DNA from: Coptodactyla brooksi
Taxonomy: Eukaryota > Arthropoda > Insecta > Coleoptera > Scarabaeidae
DNA: 29,712 bases
Direction of reading: 5' to 3'
Assembly: GCA_033557675.1 (NCBI GenBank)
Contig: JAWQRM010000125.1
Span: 1 to 29,712, forward strand
Shown here: positions 1 to 7,660 of the stretch, one piece after another
Layout of the letters: every line of letters begins with the position of its first letter
Position numbering within the stretch: the stretch's first letter is position 1
Translations under genes and position numbers: made by a program
The notes under the pieces: generated by a model
What the model was told of the DNA's origin: nothing
Databases searched by the model: none
Seen by the model: only the letters and a program-made list of their open reading frames with translations

Positions 1-1
1 T

Positions 2-337
2 CGCGTAATTTCTCGATTTGGCGATGTCAATTGGCCGCCTCGTTCTTGTGATTTAACGCCGCTGGATTATTTTCTCTGGGACCATTTGAAAGACCGGGTT
101 TACGTGAACAAACCACAAACAACTGACACTCTGAAAGATGAAATTCGGCGATGCACTGACGAGATAAGCGAAGCTTTGTTGCAAAATGTGGTTCAAAATT
201 TTGTGAAAAGAGCGGACGTCTACCTACGTGCTAGAGGTCGGACATTTGCCCGACATCATATTCCATTATTAATTCCCATATTTCTACTTTACATTGGTAT
301 CAATAAAACTGAATTTGTCAAAAAAGTGTGTTTTTAA
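2..337 (+). pseudogene. C-terminal fragment of a Tc1/mariner-superfamily transposase, cut by the window edge
   Basis: The frame is open from base 2 to a TAA at 335-337, about 111 codons. Seen: the stretch NWPPRSCDLTPLDYFLW at roughly residues 10-26, the hallmark of the last catalytic region of the mariner-type DDE/D transposase (the D of LTPLDYF is the third acidic residue), followed by KDRVYVNKPQTTDTLKDEI, the usual helical tail. Known of the family: cut-and-paste transposase acting in the nucleus on terminal inverted repeats. The N-terminal HTH and first two catalytic residues lie outside the window, so intactness cannot be judged. The tail after 'RARGRTFARHH' departs from the common ending of the family and reads as hydrophobic, AT-rich sequence, so the original stop may be lost. 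It differs from the mariners at 3590 and 28738. Confidence 0.8.
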
Positions 338-600
338 ACCAATATATTTCTTAACCTCAAATTTGCCCAGCCTTTATAAGGAAATTCCCATATACGAAAA
401 CTTGTTATTTACAAGTTTTCAGCCAAATAAACCCAAATTTTTACGGCCTATCTTCATAGAAATTTGCCTGCAGATATCGGCCGGACTATTTATGATGTAT
501 CTTTATTGATGGAAATACCCAGTAGCATTTCGTATTTGTGCGATGACTCCATTTGTACATGACTTCATTTCTACAAGTTTACATTATGTACATATAGTGT
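338..600. other. AT-rich non-coding stretch downstream of the transposase fragment
   Basis: No convincing gene. It holds a perfect 10-bp hairpin at 396-420. The terminal inverted repeat of the preceding transposon would be expected here, but I cannot pair it because its left end is outside the window. Confidence 0.5.
396..420. repeat. Perfect 10-bp inverted repeat (hairpin)
   Basis: GAAAACTTGT (396-405) is the exact reverse complement of ACAAGTTTTC (411-420), with a five-base loop. No T-run or gene follows that would give it an evident role. Confidence 0.6.
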
Positions 601-700
601 GGTCTTTCAGTTACTTGCGGTTAGTTTAAAATTCTCTCCGTCCTCGAAAGGTTCTTTCGGTTACTTGATTAATTTAAAGTTGTCTCCGTATTCGAAACAT
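601..700. repeat. Two tandem imperfect ~50-bp direct repeats
   Basis: Bases 601-650 and 651-700 align end to end. Both contain the blocks TTCTTTC(A/G)GTTACTTG, (A/T)TTTAAA and TCTCCGT..TCGAAA, with scattered substitutions and a small indel. They end 12 bases before the first codon of the HTH-PLE ORF at 713, so they occupy its promoter/leader position. Confidence 0.7.
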
Positions 701-712
701 TCTTAATTAAGT

Positions 713-1246
713 ATGTTGCTAAAAAGAAAATGTTTGTTACTGAAAGACAAAATAAATATGTTCGCGGAAAGAGAAAAATATGCGTTAAGTTCGCGAAAGT
801 TTGCCGAAAAATATGGGGTTGGAAGAACACAAATTAACGATATTATGAACAATAAAGGTGAAAGAGGTCCATATGTTGAAATTAAACAGAATCTGTTAAA
901 TAAAATGATAAGAGTAACAAAAAGTACCTTAAACACATGTAAATCACGTCTAGATAAGGCAGATATATTTAAGCTTAAGAATTCTAACGCAACATTACCA
1001 AGAATTTATGGTCTTCCTAAAATTCATAAACCCGGTAACAATATGCGCCCCATCGTGTCGGGTATTAACTCCCCAACTTATGCAATTTCTAAACGGCTTA
1101 ACCATAAATTCAACAGTTTAGAAACTAAATCGGAATCGTTTGAAGTTAAAAACACTATTGACTTTATAAACAATATTAAAGACTCTAAACTTAAACACAC
1201 GGAAATATTAGTTTCCTTTCACGTAACTGTCTTTCACCATTTTTAG
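713..1246 (+). CDS. Chimeric ORF: CENP-B-type helix-turn-helix joined to a Penelope-like RT (N-terminal part)
   Basis: 177 codons. Residues about 5-48 (KRKCLLLKDKINMF..SSRKFAEKYGVGRTQIND) look like the CENP-B/pogo N-terminal HTH: basic start, an 'xxDKIxM' helix, then S-x-R-x-(F/L)-A-x-x-(F/Y)-G-V-G-x-(T/S)-Q-I. From about residue 53 the sequence is Penelope-like: RIYGLPKIHKPG (about 97-108), MRPIVSGINSPTYAISK, and a degraded motif A near the end (LVSFHVT, where PLEs have SFDV). The catalytic D of motif A is H and the reading frame then stops at 1244-1246. PLE RTs copy RNA by target-primed synthesis. The rest of the PLE resumes at about 1320, so this is a broken element. HTH fusion could be real or a nested-insertion junction near 857-875. 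Unlikely to act as an RT, since motifs B and C are missing. Confidence 0.65.
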   Translation: MLLKRKCLLLKDKINMFAEREKYALSSRKFAEKYGVGRTQINDIMNNKGERGPYVEIKQNLLNKMIRVTKSTLNTCKSRLDKADIFKLKNSNATLPRIYGLPKIHKPGNNMRPIVSGINSPTYAISKRLNHKFNSLETKSESFEVKNTIDFINNIKDSKLKHTEILVSFHVTVFHHF

Positions 1247-1297
1247 CTAATCTCAAACAAAACGTTCAAAAACGTTTTGTTTGAGATTAGCTAAAAA
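1240..1297. repeat. Perfect 27-bp inverted repeat with 4-base loop at an RT deletion junction
   Basis: Bases 1240-1266 and 1271-1297 are exact reverse complements (core AGCTAATCTCAAACAAAACG) around loop CAAA. It lies exactly where the PLE reading frame breaks off after motif A and before the post-RT region. A perfect long stem in otherwise decayed sequence suggests a recent or template-switch origin. Confidence 0.9.
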
Positions 1298-1315
1298 GAT
1301 TAGCTGAATAGAGAA

Positions 1316-2076
1316 AGACGAGTGCTGCCTTTTCTTTTTGCCTTTACTCTTTAATAATAAGAGTACAAAATAAGCTAGAATATGATATCTTTCGGAAAGA
1401 GACTAATTTAAAAAGATTTATAACATCAGATTCTAATCATCATTTTTAATCAATTTAGATACAAAAAAGAACTTAAATATATTGAAGAACTAGCCATATA
1501 CAACTGGTACAATAAAAATCTAGTACACAACATTTTAAGGAAAGAGAAAATTAAGATGAATAGACTACCCTTGAAATATTAACTAAAGACGAACCTAAGA
1601 AACTCATTAAACTCCCCTATAATAAAACCGCTAAAGGATTAGCTAATATTTTGAATACGTTCGATTTAAGAGCAGCTTTTACTAACAATAACACCATTAA
1701 AAGTCGGTTAGGTAATCCAAAAGATAAAATAGATTGAATAGACCAGTCGGGGATTTATAAAATCAGCTGCCTAAATTACGAAAAGAGTTACGTTGGACAA
1801 ACGCGTAGGTTCCTTAAAATTTGATATAAAGAGCACTTACCTCACTTTAAATATAATAGATCAGAGAAATCTAGCGTGGCTGTACACGTGATAACTCTAA
1901 ATCATAGGATGGATGACAAAATACAATTGATTAAACAAGTTAATATAAATAGTCAATTTGACGAAACGAAAAGCATAGAAATTTTTAAAAATAAAAATAA
2001 AACATTTAATAATGGCCCTGGTGCTATATCTGTATCAACACTTTTTGACCTGGTAGGTAAAAAAAGGACAAAATAG
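1316..2076 (+). pseudogene. Penelope-like element: RT thumb/linker and GIY-YIG endonuclease, frame-broken
   Basis: Continuation of the PLE started at 713 after loss of the RT core. Seen: LEYDIFRKETNLKRFITSDS (1375-1434, frame of base 1372), typical of the PLE segment after the RT active site; then YKKELKYIEELAIYNW in another frame (1460s-1507); then from 1564 in the first frame LPYNKTAKGLANIL and a GIY-YIG nuclease: GIY at 1750-1758, YVG at 1789-1797, ten residues between them, followed by QTRR and KEH. In-frame stops at 1735-1737 and 1822-1824 (a TGA where an Arg is expected) and frame changes near 1445 and 1565 make it a pseudogene. The C-terminus runs to a TAG at 2074-2076. GIY-YIG in PLEs nicks the target for priming. 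Distinct in sequence from the second PLE at 24144. Confidence 0.85.
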
Positions 2077-2217
2077 CTAAAATTCAATTATTGTGATCAG
2101 TTTGAACAGTATTAAAAACAATTAGGATCGGAGTTAGAAATATAAGTCATGCCCACTGTTTCTGATGAGATTCAAAATCAGTATTTTTGTGGTTAAAGTA
2201 TTAGTTAGTTTTAGTAA
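2077..2217. other. Probable PLE 3' untranslated tail; no gene
   Basis: AT-rich sequence between the PLE stop and the next remnant. It contains a CTGATGA at about 2161, but no paired stem II or downstream GAAA, so I do not call a ribozyme. No terminal repeat pairing with the 5' side was found. Confidence 0.4.
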
Positions 2218-2346
2218 CTACGAGACCACACTGCTGAAATTGAACCACATTTACGCGACAGAATCATGGAAAATTTTGGCGAAAGTATGGTTAGTTTCCT
2301 AATGGTAACAGGAAGTCACATTGTAGCTATTGACTTTCATCATTAA
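2218..2346 (+). pseudogene. Possible C-terminal tail of a mariner-type transposase
   Basis: An open frame of 42 codons ending at TAA 2344-2346 reads LRDHTAEIEPHLRDRIMENF and ends with GSHIVAIDF. Mariner-type transposases end with a similar helical segment closing with G-x-H/Y-(I/F)-E. The match is weak and there is no catalytic motif, so this is a tentative call. It lies directly upstream of the Tc1 fragment in the same orientation but in a different frame. Confidence 0.3.
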
Positions 2347-2414
2347 ATTTCAACTATTGTAATCTCTTAACGTACGACGCTATTTGGATGAAGTGTTTCC
2401 AGGGAGGTGGGTAG

Positions 2415-2732
2415 GAAGTGCCTGAGAAGCTCGATGCTGCTTGGATCTTCATACACCATACTGATCCGAAGGACTCGTGGGTGAAGGACAACGGAATAAC
2501 TGTCGTTTTATGACCTTTCCAAAGCCCAGATTTCAATCCCATACAGAATTTATGGGATCACGTTGTCAGGAAGGTCCACGAGGGCCACTTCACAAAAATG
2601 GCCAACATATTCGCAGCAATAAGTGATGCATGGTCAAAAATTCCACTGGCCATGATCATGCGGTATACGGACTCCATGCCAGCACCCTGATGGGCTGTGA
2701 TTGGTACAAAAGGGTTCCCAACAAAATACTAA
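2415..2732 (+). pseudogene. Tc1-like transposase C-terminal pseudogene
   Basis: One frame (codons from 2415) reads through to TAA 2730-2732 with two internal stops, TGA at 2511-2513 and TGA at 2688-2690. Seen in order: DAAWIFIHHTDPKDSWVKDN, matching the Tc1 'WIFQQDNDPKHTSK' catalytic block with its DN altered to HT; then QSPDFNPIQNLWDHV, the Tc1 'SPDLNPIENLW' block, with the final catalytic E replaced by Q; then the helix to W-S-K-I-P, the SMP motif and the GFPTKY ending. Known: Tc1 transposases are DD34E cut-and-paste enzymes. Both visible catalytic positions are altered, so it is dead. Just upstream (2368-2414), another frame has YLDEVFPGRWVG, which resembles a different mariner lineage and may mark a chimera or frameshift. 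Confidence 0.8.
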
Positions 2733-3589
2733 TTCTGTTATGTTGTTTTGTTTAATATTTTTTGAATATTTTATCAATAAAATAACGTTTTATGAAGTGA
2801 CCTGATATAAAAATGCTACAAAATAGAAACAGTACCGAGATACAGGATGGTTTCGTTTCCAAATATCGCCTGTTGAAAGTTAGCAGAACAAGGTGGCCTA
2901 ATCTTTTTCCGGTACTGTATGTCGATACTTAATTTAACACGGATTACAAATTCATATTACTTTAATATATGAGTTTGTAGTAATTCACATTAACCACTCT
3001 CAGATTATTTTTTATATTTAAATGTATATGCATAGACTATTCTAAAAATGCTTTTTGTATGAAAACCTATATATTGTTCTAAATTTCTAAGTAATCTTAC
3101 TGCAGCGTACAGTACCGAAAACAGATCAACTTGGTTTTATGGCTAAGTATTTCACTATCTTACGACGAAAAATTTACTATCCTTCCTTATGCGTTTGGTT
3201 TTTATTGCACAATCGAAACGAAAGCTTGTAAAATCTTTATACATTAATAAAACACTGGCAATATACGAAAAAAGCTTTACCGTAGCTGAAATCCATTCTG
3301 AAAAGGGTAGTTAACTAGAATCGTCTTCGATGTTATCATTCATCCACCATGTTAAAGGGTAAATCTAGGTTATCTAGCCCTTAATTTGGCAACTAAAGGT
3401 ATAACTGTATCGAAGTATTTAATCTACAGCAATGATCAAACTGCTTTCGCTACATATGACAGTTTTTACGACGACTTCTTGACTTTTTCAAGTGTACAAG
3501 TACTATTCTTTAAATCTCACTTAAACATATATGTAGAAGCCCGTGAACTAGACGGCGTAGGTCTACTGAATATTGATACAGATTGAATT
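2733..3589. other. Tc1 3' flank and non-coding sequence with Tc1-type terminal ends
   Basis: Two Tc1-type ends are visible: CCGGTACTG|TA at 2909-2919 (right end of the Tc1 copy above) and TA|CAGTACCG at 3108-3117 (left end of another, otherwise unseen copy). A second internal CAGTACCG is at 2830-2837. A 66-codon ORF (3386-3586) has no recognisable motif and I do not call it a gene. The remainder shows nothing. Confidence 0.5.
2830..2917. repeat. Inverted CAGTACCG...CGGTACTG ends, Tc1 3' terminal region
   Basis: CAGTACCG at 2830-2837 is mirrored by CGGTACTG at 2910-2917, which is followed by TA. The outer copy is the 3' terminal repeat of the Tc1 remnant. The inner one may be a subterminal repeat or the left end of an 88-bp miniature derivative. 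Confidence 0.5.
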
Positions 3590-4755
3590 AAAACACATAC
3601 TAAAAACACACATTGAATTGTGTTTAAAAGCTATTTTTTATTCAAAATAGGTTCCATTTAACTCTATACACTTTCTAGCACGATGTATGTCATCTTTTGG
3701 AATGGCCTTTGGTACCTGCATCACAGCTACTTGATCGGCTGAAATATCATCATAAAATGATCCTTTCATCGTAACTTTCAGTTTAAGGAAAAGAAAATAG
3801 TCACACGGTGATATATTAGGCGAATTTGATAGGTGGTCAACGTCACAGATATTTCTTTTGTCAAAAATTCACGAACTTGTAATGTCTTATCATGCAATAA
3901 AAACAGCTGTGTTTTTTTTGCTGGATGTTCAGGCCTAACTCGTACAATTCTTGACCACAAACGATGTAAAACTGCTAAACAGTATTCTCCATTGACAGTT
4001 TTACCTTGTGAAACAAATTCCTTGTGGACAATTCCTTGAGGAACATAAGAAGAAATCAACATTTTCTTGATTCTTGACTTCTGCAGCTCGACGCTTAGTT
4101 TCTGGATCATACTTAAAGCACCATGTTTCATCACCAGTTTTGATCGAATCAAGAAAATCTGGATCATTTTCATTTTCAGCTTTTCAGGTATAATGAGGTC
4201 TTTACAATCCTCTACATGAGCATCGTGCGCAAGCTTTTCTTTTTCCCAAATCTTGAGTAAGAATTTGACGAACAGTTTTTCTATTTATATTTAATTCTTC
4301 AGCACTCTTCTTCAGCATTCCTCCGTAAAATTTCCATCAACAGTAATGATTTCACGAATTCTTTACCAATTCAGCACGATTTTTACTTTCTGGACGACCA
4401 ACCATTTCATCACCATTTAAAGCTTCACGACCATTTTTCAAACGATTGAACCACTCATAAACTCCATTAGACATACAATCATCACCATACACTTTTTTCA
4501 TCAATTCGTAAGTCTCAGCACATTTTTTCTCAGTTCAAAACAAAATTTAATATTTGCTCTTTGATCCACTATGTTTTTAGAGTATCAACACAATTTTTAC
4601 CGTCATTCAAATGGCTGCAACTTTGTAACCTGTCATCCGATTAGCATGCGCTTCAGTGCGTTCGAAAGAGGTGACTTGTATCTTTCTAACTATATATATA
4701 TGTTCGATAGATGGGGCTACGTGTTCTATGATTTAAATCATACTGTGTAGGTTTT
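3590..4755 (-). pseudogene. Nearly full-length mariner element, frame-broken transposase (copy 1)
   Basis: Read on the minus strand from about 4755 to 3590. The leader contains TACACAGTATGA and AACACGTAG near 4720-4750, shared with copy 2 at 28738. Then RANIKFCFEL, a frameshift, VYEWFNRFKNGREALN and ESKNRAELVK (HTH region), DETWCFKYDPETKRR (first catalytic D at 4131-4133), GIVHKEFVSQGKTVNGEYC, RIVRVRPEHPA, LLHDK (second D at 3889-3891), SPCDYF in a shifted frame (third D at 3800-3802), ending GTYFE then TAA. The longest open piece is 3778-4173. Known: DD34D mariner transposase that cuts and pastes at TA. The HDNAPAH block has lost residues and at least three frameshifts are present, so it is inactive. 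The right (3') inverted terminal repeat is not convincingly paired. Confidence 0.88.
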
Positions 4756-5103
4756 CTAATTATATGAGAAAATTAATACTATGAGAAAATTATTAAACAT
4801 GATATCCTATTCTGCATTTTTCTCGAAAATAGACATGTAGAAAACCGATAATGTCGGCATCGCAAAATTTTGCCTTCTCAGAAACCTTCTTACATCAACT
4901 GTCTTACCCTATTCGCAGCATCAGTTATACAAACCATATTCTGTATTTCAACACGTATTTTTCATAATCCCTTTTCGTGATATTCTAAATTTGTAACTTT
5001 TGCCTATGATTTTATCTGTTCATTAATAAAATTAGTACTATTATTACAAGAAGGTATTGTTGTGTTTGTTTAGTCAACAATTTTTTACAGGAGAATTTTA
5101 AAA
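4756..5103. other. Non-coding, nothing recognised
   Basis: AT-rich flank of mariner copy 1. No ORF, repeat or element end that I can support. Confidence 0.5.
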
Positions 5104-5200
5104 TAGAGTACCGGTCAAAAGTCTATTGCCTTTTTGTTTTTCAATTATAACTTGCTTCAAAGTGAACTAAAAAAGCAATAGACTTTTGGCCAGTACTGTA
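5104..5200. mobile_element. 93-bp Tc1-type miniature inverted-repeat element with TA flanks
   Basis: Left end GAGTACCGGTCAAAAGTCTA begins right after TA at 5104-5105, and right end TAGACTTTTGGCCAGTACTG stops right before TA at 5199-5200. The block 5107-5129 pairs with 5175-5197 with two mismatches in 23. Only about 45 bases separate the arms, so this is a pair of Tc1-like ends with the gene deleted. TA duplication is the family's target site. Confidence 0.85.
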
Positions 5201-6140
5201 GATTGGACAATGTAATATAAGTTATGCTTTGAACTATTTGAAACCTTTTTAATCAAATATGTACTTCCAGTAAAAATAGGTTGGAAAAAAATTTAAAATA
5301 CCTTACGCTTCGGATAATTGGTATGGAGTAACTCCGAGCACTCCCGACAGATTGGAAAAAATGAAAAATCGTAATACGCTGAAAATGCGCTGTGAAAAAT
5401 GGAACAATTCCAGTCGTTAACAGGAGAAATATTTCAGAGATTCAAATTAAACTCGGTATCGATTTTTCCCCGCACACTACCCTAAGTGGGTTAGTATGAA
5501 TTTCGTTCTCAATTTGAAAGGGATTTTAGTTGGAAATCCTATAAACGTCTCGCCCCTGAAGTTTCACGAGAGTCCTAGTCAGAATGGGATATAAATCAAT
5601 CCTGGAAGTGAATTCAATCGGCAACGTTGAAAAATCCTTTTAATTTTAAAGGAGCTAACCTCAAGAAAAAGAAATGCAGAAAGAAAAGCATTGAACTTTT
5701 CCCGGTGACTATAACTTATGCCACTTCCTTTTCTGCTCGTGGTCACCATCATAATGTCACAATTAATTTGAACTAGAACAGTTATTTTGAATATAAGTCA
5801 TATGTACATGTGTACCATATAAACTAATTAGTATTACAGTACACATCTACATATGGCTTTAATAGATTTTTGAAGGACGAAGTTAGATTTCAGAATATAT
5901 CTTAAATGCACTCAAATTAGTACAAAATAAATTGATTTCAATTAAAGTACAAATTATTTCAATCCCTGTTAGTTTTGACAATTGATGAAGTTAACTGTCA
6001 ATGGCTTTTAATAACATTTTAATTCACATCCATAGATGACTCGGTCTGTGTTGATGGTTAATAAAATTAATTGTTAATGAAAACTAACTGGTAATGATTC
6101 TTAGATAACTAACTAACTCCATACATGAGCTTCATATGAA
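5201..6140. other. Non-coding stretch with one imperfect hairpin
   Basis: No gene recognised. The only structure I can support is the inverted repeat at 5799-5855. Confidence 0.5.
5799..5855. repeat. 17-bp inverted repeat, 16 of 17 matching
   Basis: CATATGTACATGTGTAC (5799-5815) pairs with GTACACATCTACATATG (5839-5855), one mismatch, 23-base loop that itself contains ACTAATTAGT. It could be the core of a tiny MITE. Confidence 0.6.
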
Positions 6141-6256
6141 TATATACGCGGTGCGAGCAAGTAGTTTCCGGACTAATTCTGTATATAGAAAACGTTGTAA
6201 GTTACATTGTTTAGTTGGTTTGTTATTCACGTTTGTGTTAAGGTGCAATTGTGTTA

Positions 6257-6339
6257 ATGATTTGTACGGTGGATAGAAAAAAAGAACAGCGTGTGTATGT
6301 TGTTTTAGCTTACAAAAGACTGCAATTGAAACATTTAAC
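6257..6339 (+). pseudogene. Mariner transposase N-terminal codons in the left foldback arm
   Basis: ATG at 6257 opens MICTVDRKKEQRVYVV. The DRKKEQRVYV part matches the usual mariner start (xKKEQRxxxKFCFKLGKTATET). After VYV the frame shifts, and the residual codons correspond to KTAxETF in another frame. The 20-bp repeats begin at 6341, where the HTH should continue. Too short to have function. Confidence 0.7.
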
Positions 6340-6340
6340 A

Positions 6341-6610
6341 ATTTCAACTGTTAAATTGATATTTCAACTGTCAAATTAACGATTCAGATGCCAGATTGAC
6401 GAACTTTCTACTGTCGAACTTTCGTTTCAACTGTAAAATTGACGTTTTAAATATCAAATTGACATTTCAACTATCAAATTGACATTTCAACTGTCAAATT
6501 GACATTTCAACTGTCAAGTTGACGTTTCAGCTGTTACACTGACGTTTCAACTGTCAAACTGATATTTCAGTTCTCAAATTGACGTTTCAACTGCCAAATT
6601 GACGTTTCAG
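6341..6610 (+). repeat. Array of about 13.5 units of a 20-bp repeat (left, forward)
   Basis: Unit GACGTTTCAACTGTCAAATT, repeated in strict 20-base phase, for example starting at 6441, 6461, 6481, 6501, 6521, 6541, 6561 and 6581, with point changes between units. Units near 6381-6430 are the most diverged. No spacers. Confidence 0.92.
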
Positions 6611-6880
6611 CTTGAAATGTCGATTTGACAGTTAAAACGTCAGTTTGACAATTGAAATACGAATTTGATAGCGGAAACGTCATTTTAACAGTGGAAATAT
6701 CAATTTGAAATTTGAAACGTGAAGTTAACAATTGAAACGTCAGTTTGACATTTGAAACGGCAATTTGACAGTTGGAACGAAAGTTTGACAGTTGAAAAAT
6801 CAATTTGACAGCTGAAACGTCAACTTGATAGTTGAAATATCAAATTCACAGTCGAAATGTCAATTTGACAGTTGAAACTG
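6611..6880 (-). repeat. Array of about 13.5 units of the same 20-bp repeat (right, inverted)
   Basis: Units of the form GTTGAAACGTCAATTTGACA in strict 20-base phase from 6631 on, the reverse complement of the left array. The strand switch is at 6610/6611 and both arrays are 270 bases long, so the outer boundaries (6340 and 6881) are equidistant from it. Confidence 0.92.
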
Positions 6881-6882
6881 TT

Positions 6883-6957
6883 AAATGTTTCAGTTGCAGT
6901 CTTTTGTAAGTTGAAACAAAATTTCACATACATACGCTGTTCTTTTTTTCTATCGAT
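6883..6957 (-). pseudogene. Mariner transposase N-terminal codons in the right foldback arm
   Basis: On the minus strand IDRKKEQRMYVKFCFNLQKT followed by ATETF is an uninterrupted match to the start of mariner transposases, where the next residues would begin the first HTH. Instead the frame enters the 20-bp repeat array. The open frame extends from 7077 to 6820 only because the leader and the repeats happen to be free of stops. It is better preserved than the left-arm copy, and the pair shows that the foldback was built from the 5' end of a mariner. Confidence 0.78.
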
Positions 6958-7152
6958 CGTAAAAATCGCAGCGCGACACAATTGCACCTTAACACAAACG
7001 TGAATAACAAACCAACTAAACAATGGAACACGCTGTAACTTGCAACACAGTATCGTGAGACATGTGCCTACTGCCATCTATCGGTGCCAGTCTGCAGTAT
7101 TTTGCATTTTCGATGTATAGAGTTAGTCCGCGAACTTTTTGATCGCTCCTCG

Positions 7153-7176
7153 TATATATATATATATATATATATA
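7153..7176. repeat. (TA)n microsatellite at the right foldback end
   Basis: An uninterrupted run of alternating T and A, about 12 repeats, directly at the outer end of the right arm. It could have grown from the TA target-site duplication. Confidence 0.9.
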
Positions 7177-7213
7177 CTTCTAAATTAACTCAGACACTTA
7201 CACGTAACTGGAA

Positions 7214-7660
7214 AAAATACCGGAAATTTTTTGATAAAAGAAGAAGATATTCGGAGGGCGTTAGAAAGAAAGGAAATATCACACAGCATGATACGAGGAA
7301 TAAGATGCATGAGAGTAATCGAAAATGTTCCAAATAATATAAGGAATACGACACGAACATGCCTTGAGCCCACTGCTATTCTCTTTGACGGAATACCAAA
7401 AGGATAACAGTATCAGAAACACGATATGCTGATGGACTGGCTGCAGCGGCTAAAGGTGAGAAATTCCTGGATGCAAATGCAGAAATCTTTAGAGAGGTGT
7501 TAGAAAAACAAATATGTGTATTGATATAAAGGAGGTACACTCTGTGTTAGTATGGAAGGATATACAACAGCACAATATTCAATTGGTAAGAGGAAAGTCA
7601 CAAAAAGTGCAAATATTAGAATATTTAAGAATCCTAGTAACATTATGTGAATTTTACGAT
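7214..7660 (+). pseudogene. LINE reverse transcriptase fragment (RTE/CR1-like), frame-broken
   Basis: Seen in order: EEDIRRALERKEISHSMIRG (7240-7299), the helix before RT motif B; a gap; LSPLLFSL in another frame (about 7355-7378), the tail of the 'GVRQGCVLSPLLF' motif with the QG lost; YADGLAAAAKGEKFLDANAE (YADG at 7425-7436, where YADD is expected); then VQILEYLRILVT (about 7600-7640), corresponding to the 'FKYLGSxVT' block. These are RT motifs B, C and D of a non-LTR retrotransposon in the right order. The second Asp of the active site is Gly, and two frame changes plus a deletion make it dead. The RTE-like placement is by general look only. Confidence 0.8.

Larger units (their letters stand above)
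6141..7160. mobile_element. Foldback element: two inverted mariner 5' ends joined by inverted 20-bp repeat arrays
   Basis: The left arm (6141-6340) and right arm (6881-7160) are inverted copies. Fifty bases at 6205-6254 are exactly reverse-complementary to 6976-7025. Outer ends correspond (left TATATACGCGGTGCGAGCAA, right as its diverged inverse ending CTCGTATATA at about 7149-7158). Each arm carries a mariner-like leader and the first codons of a mariner transposase (DRKKEQR, then in the right arm VKFCFNLQKTATETF), pointing inward. Between them lie 270 + 270 bases of a 20-bp repeat that switches strand at 6610/6611. The left arm lacks about 60 bases present in the right arm (around 7060-7120). 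Transcribed through, this would form a very long hairpin RNA. It resembles the architecture of foldback transposons, but built from mariner sequence. Confidence 0.85.

Noticed and set aside
2155..2215. CTGATGA after the first PLE as a hammerhead ribozyme
   Set aside because: No paired stem II and no GAAA at the needed distance.
2354..2542. 62-codon minus-strand frame
   Set aside because: It is antisense to the Tc1 transposase remnant, which explains the sequence fully.
6567..6803. A 78-codon minus-strand frame with a repetitive protein pattern
   Set aside because: It is a by-product of the 20-base repeat: three units equal 20 codons, so any stop-free register gives a periodic protein.
6341..6880. 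CRISPR-like array of short regular repeats
   Set aside because: The 20-base units are contiguous with no spacers, invert in the middle and lie between mariner arms in a eukaryotic context.
7073..7082. GCCATCTATC shared by the foldback arm and both 5' leaders of the mariner copies
   Set aside because: Ten bases only, and its orientation relative to the transposase is opposite in the foldback, so common origin is not supported.
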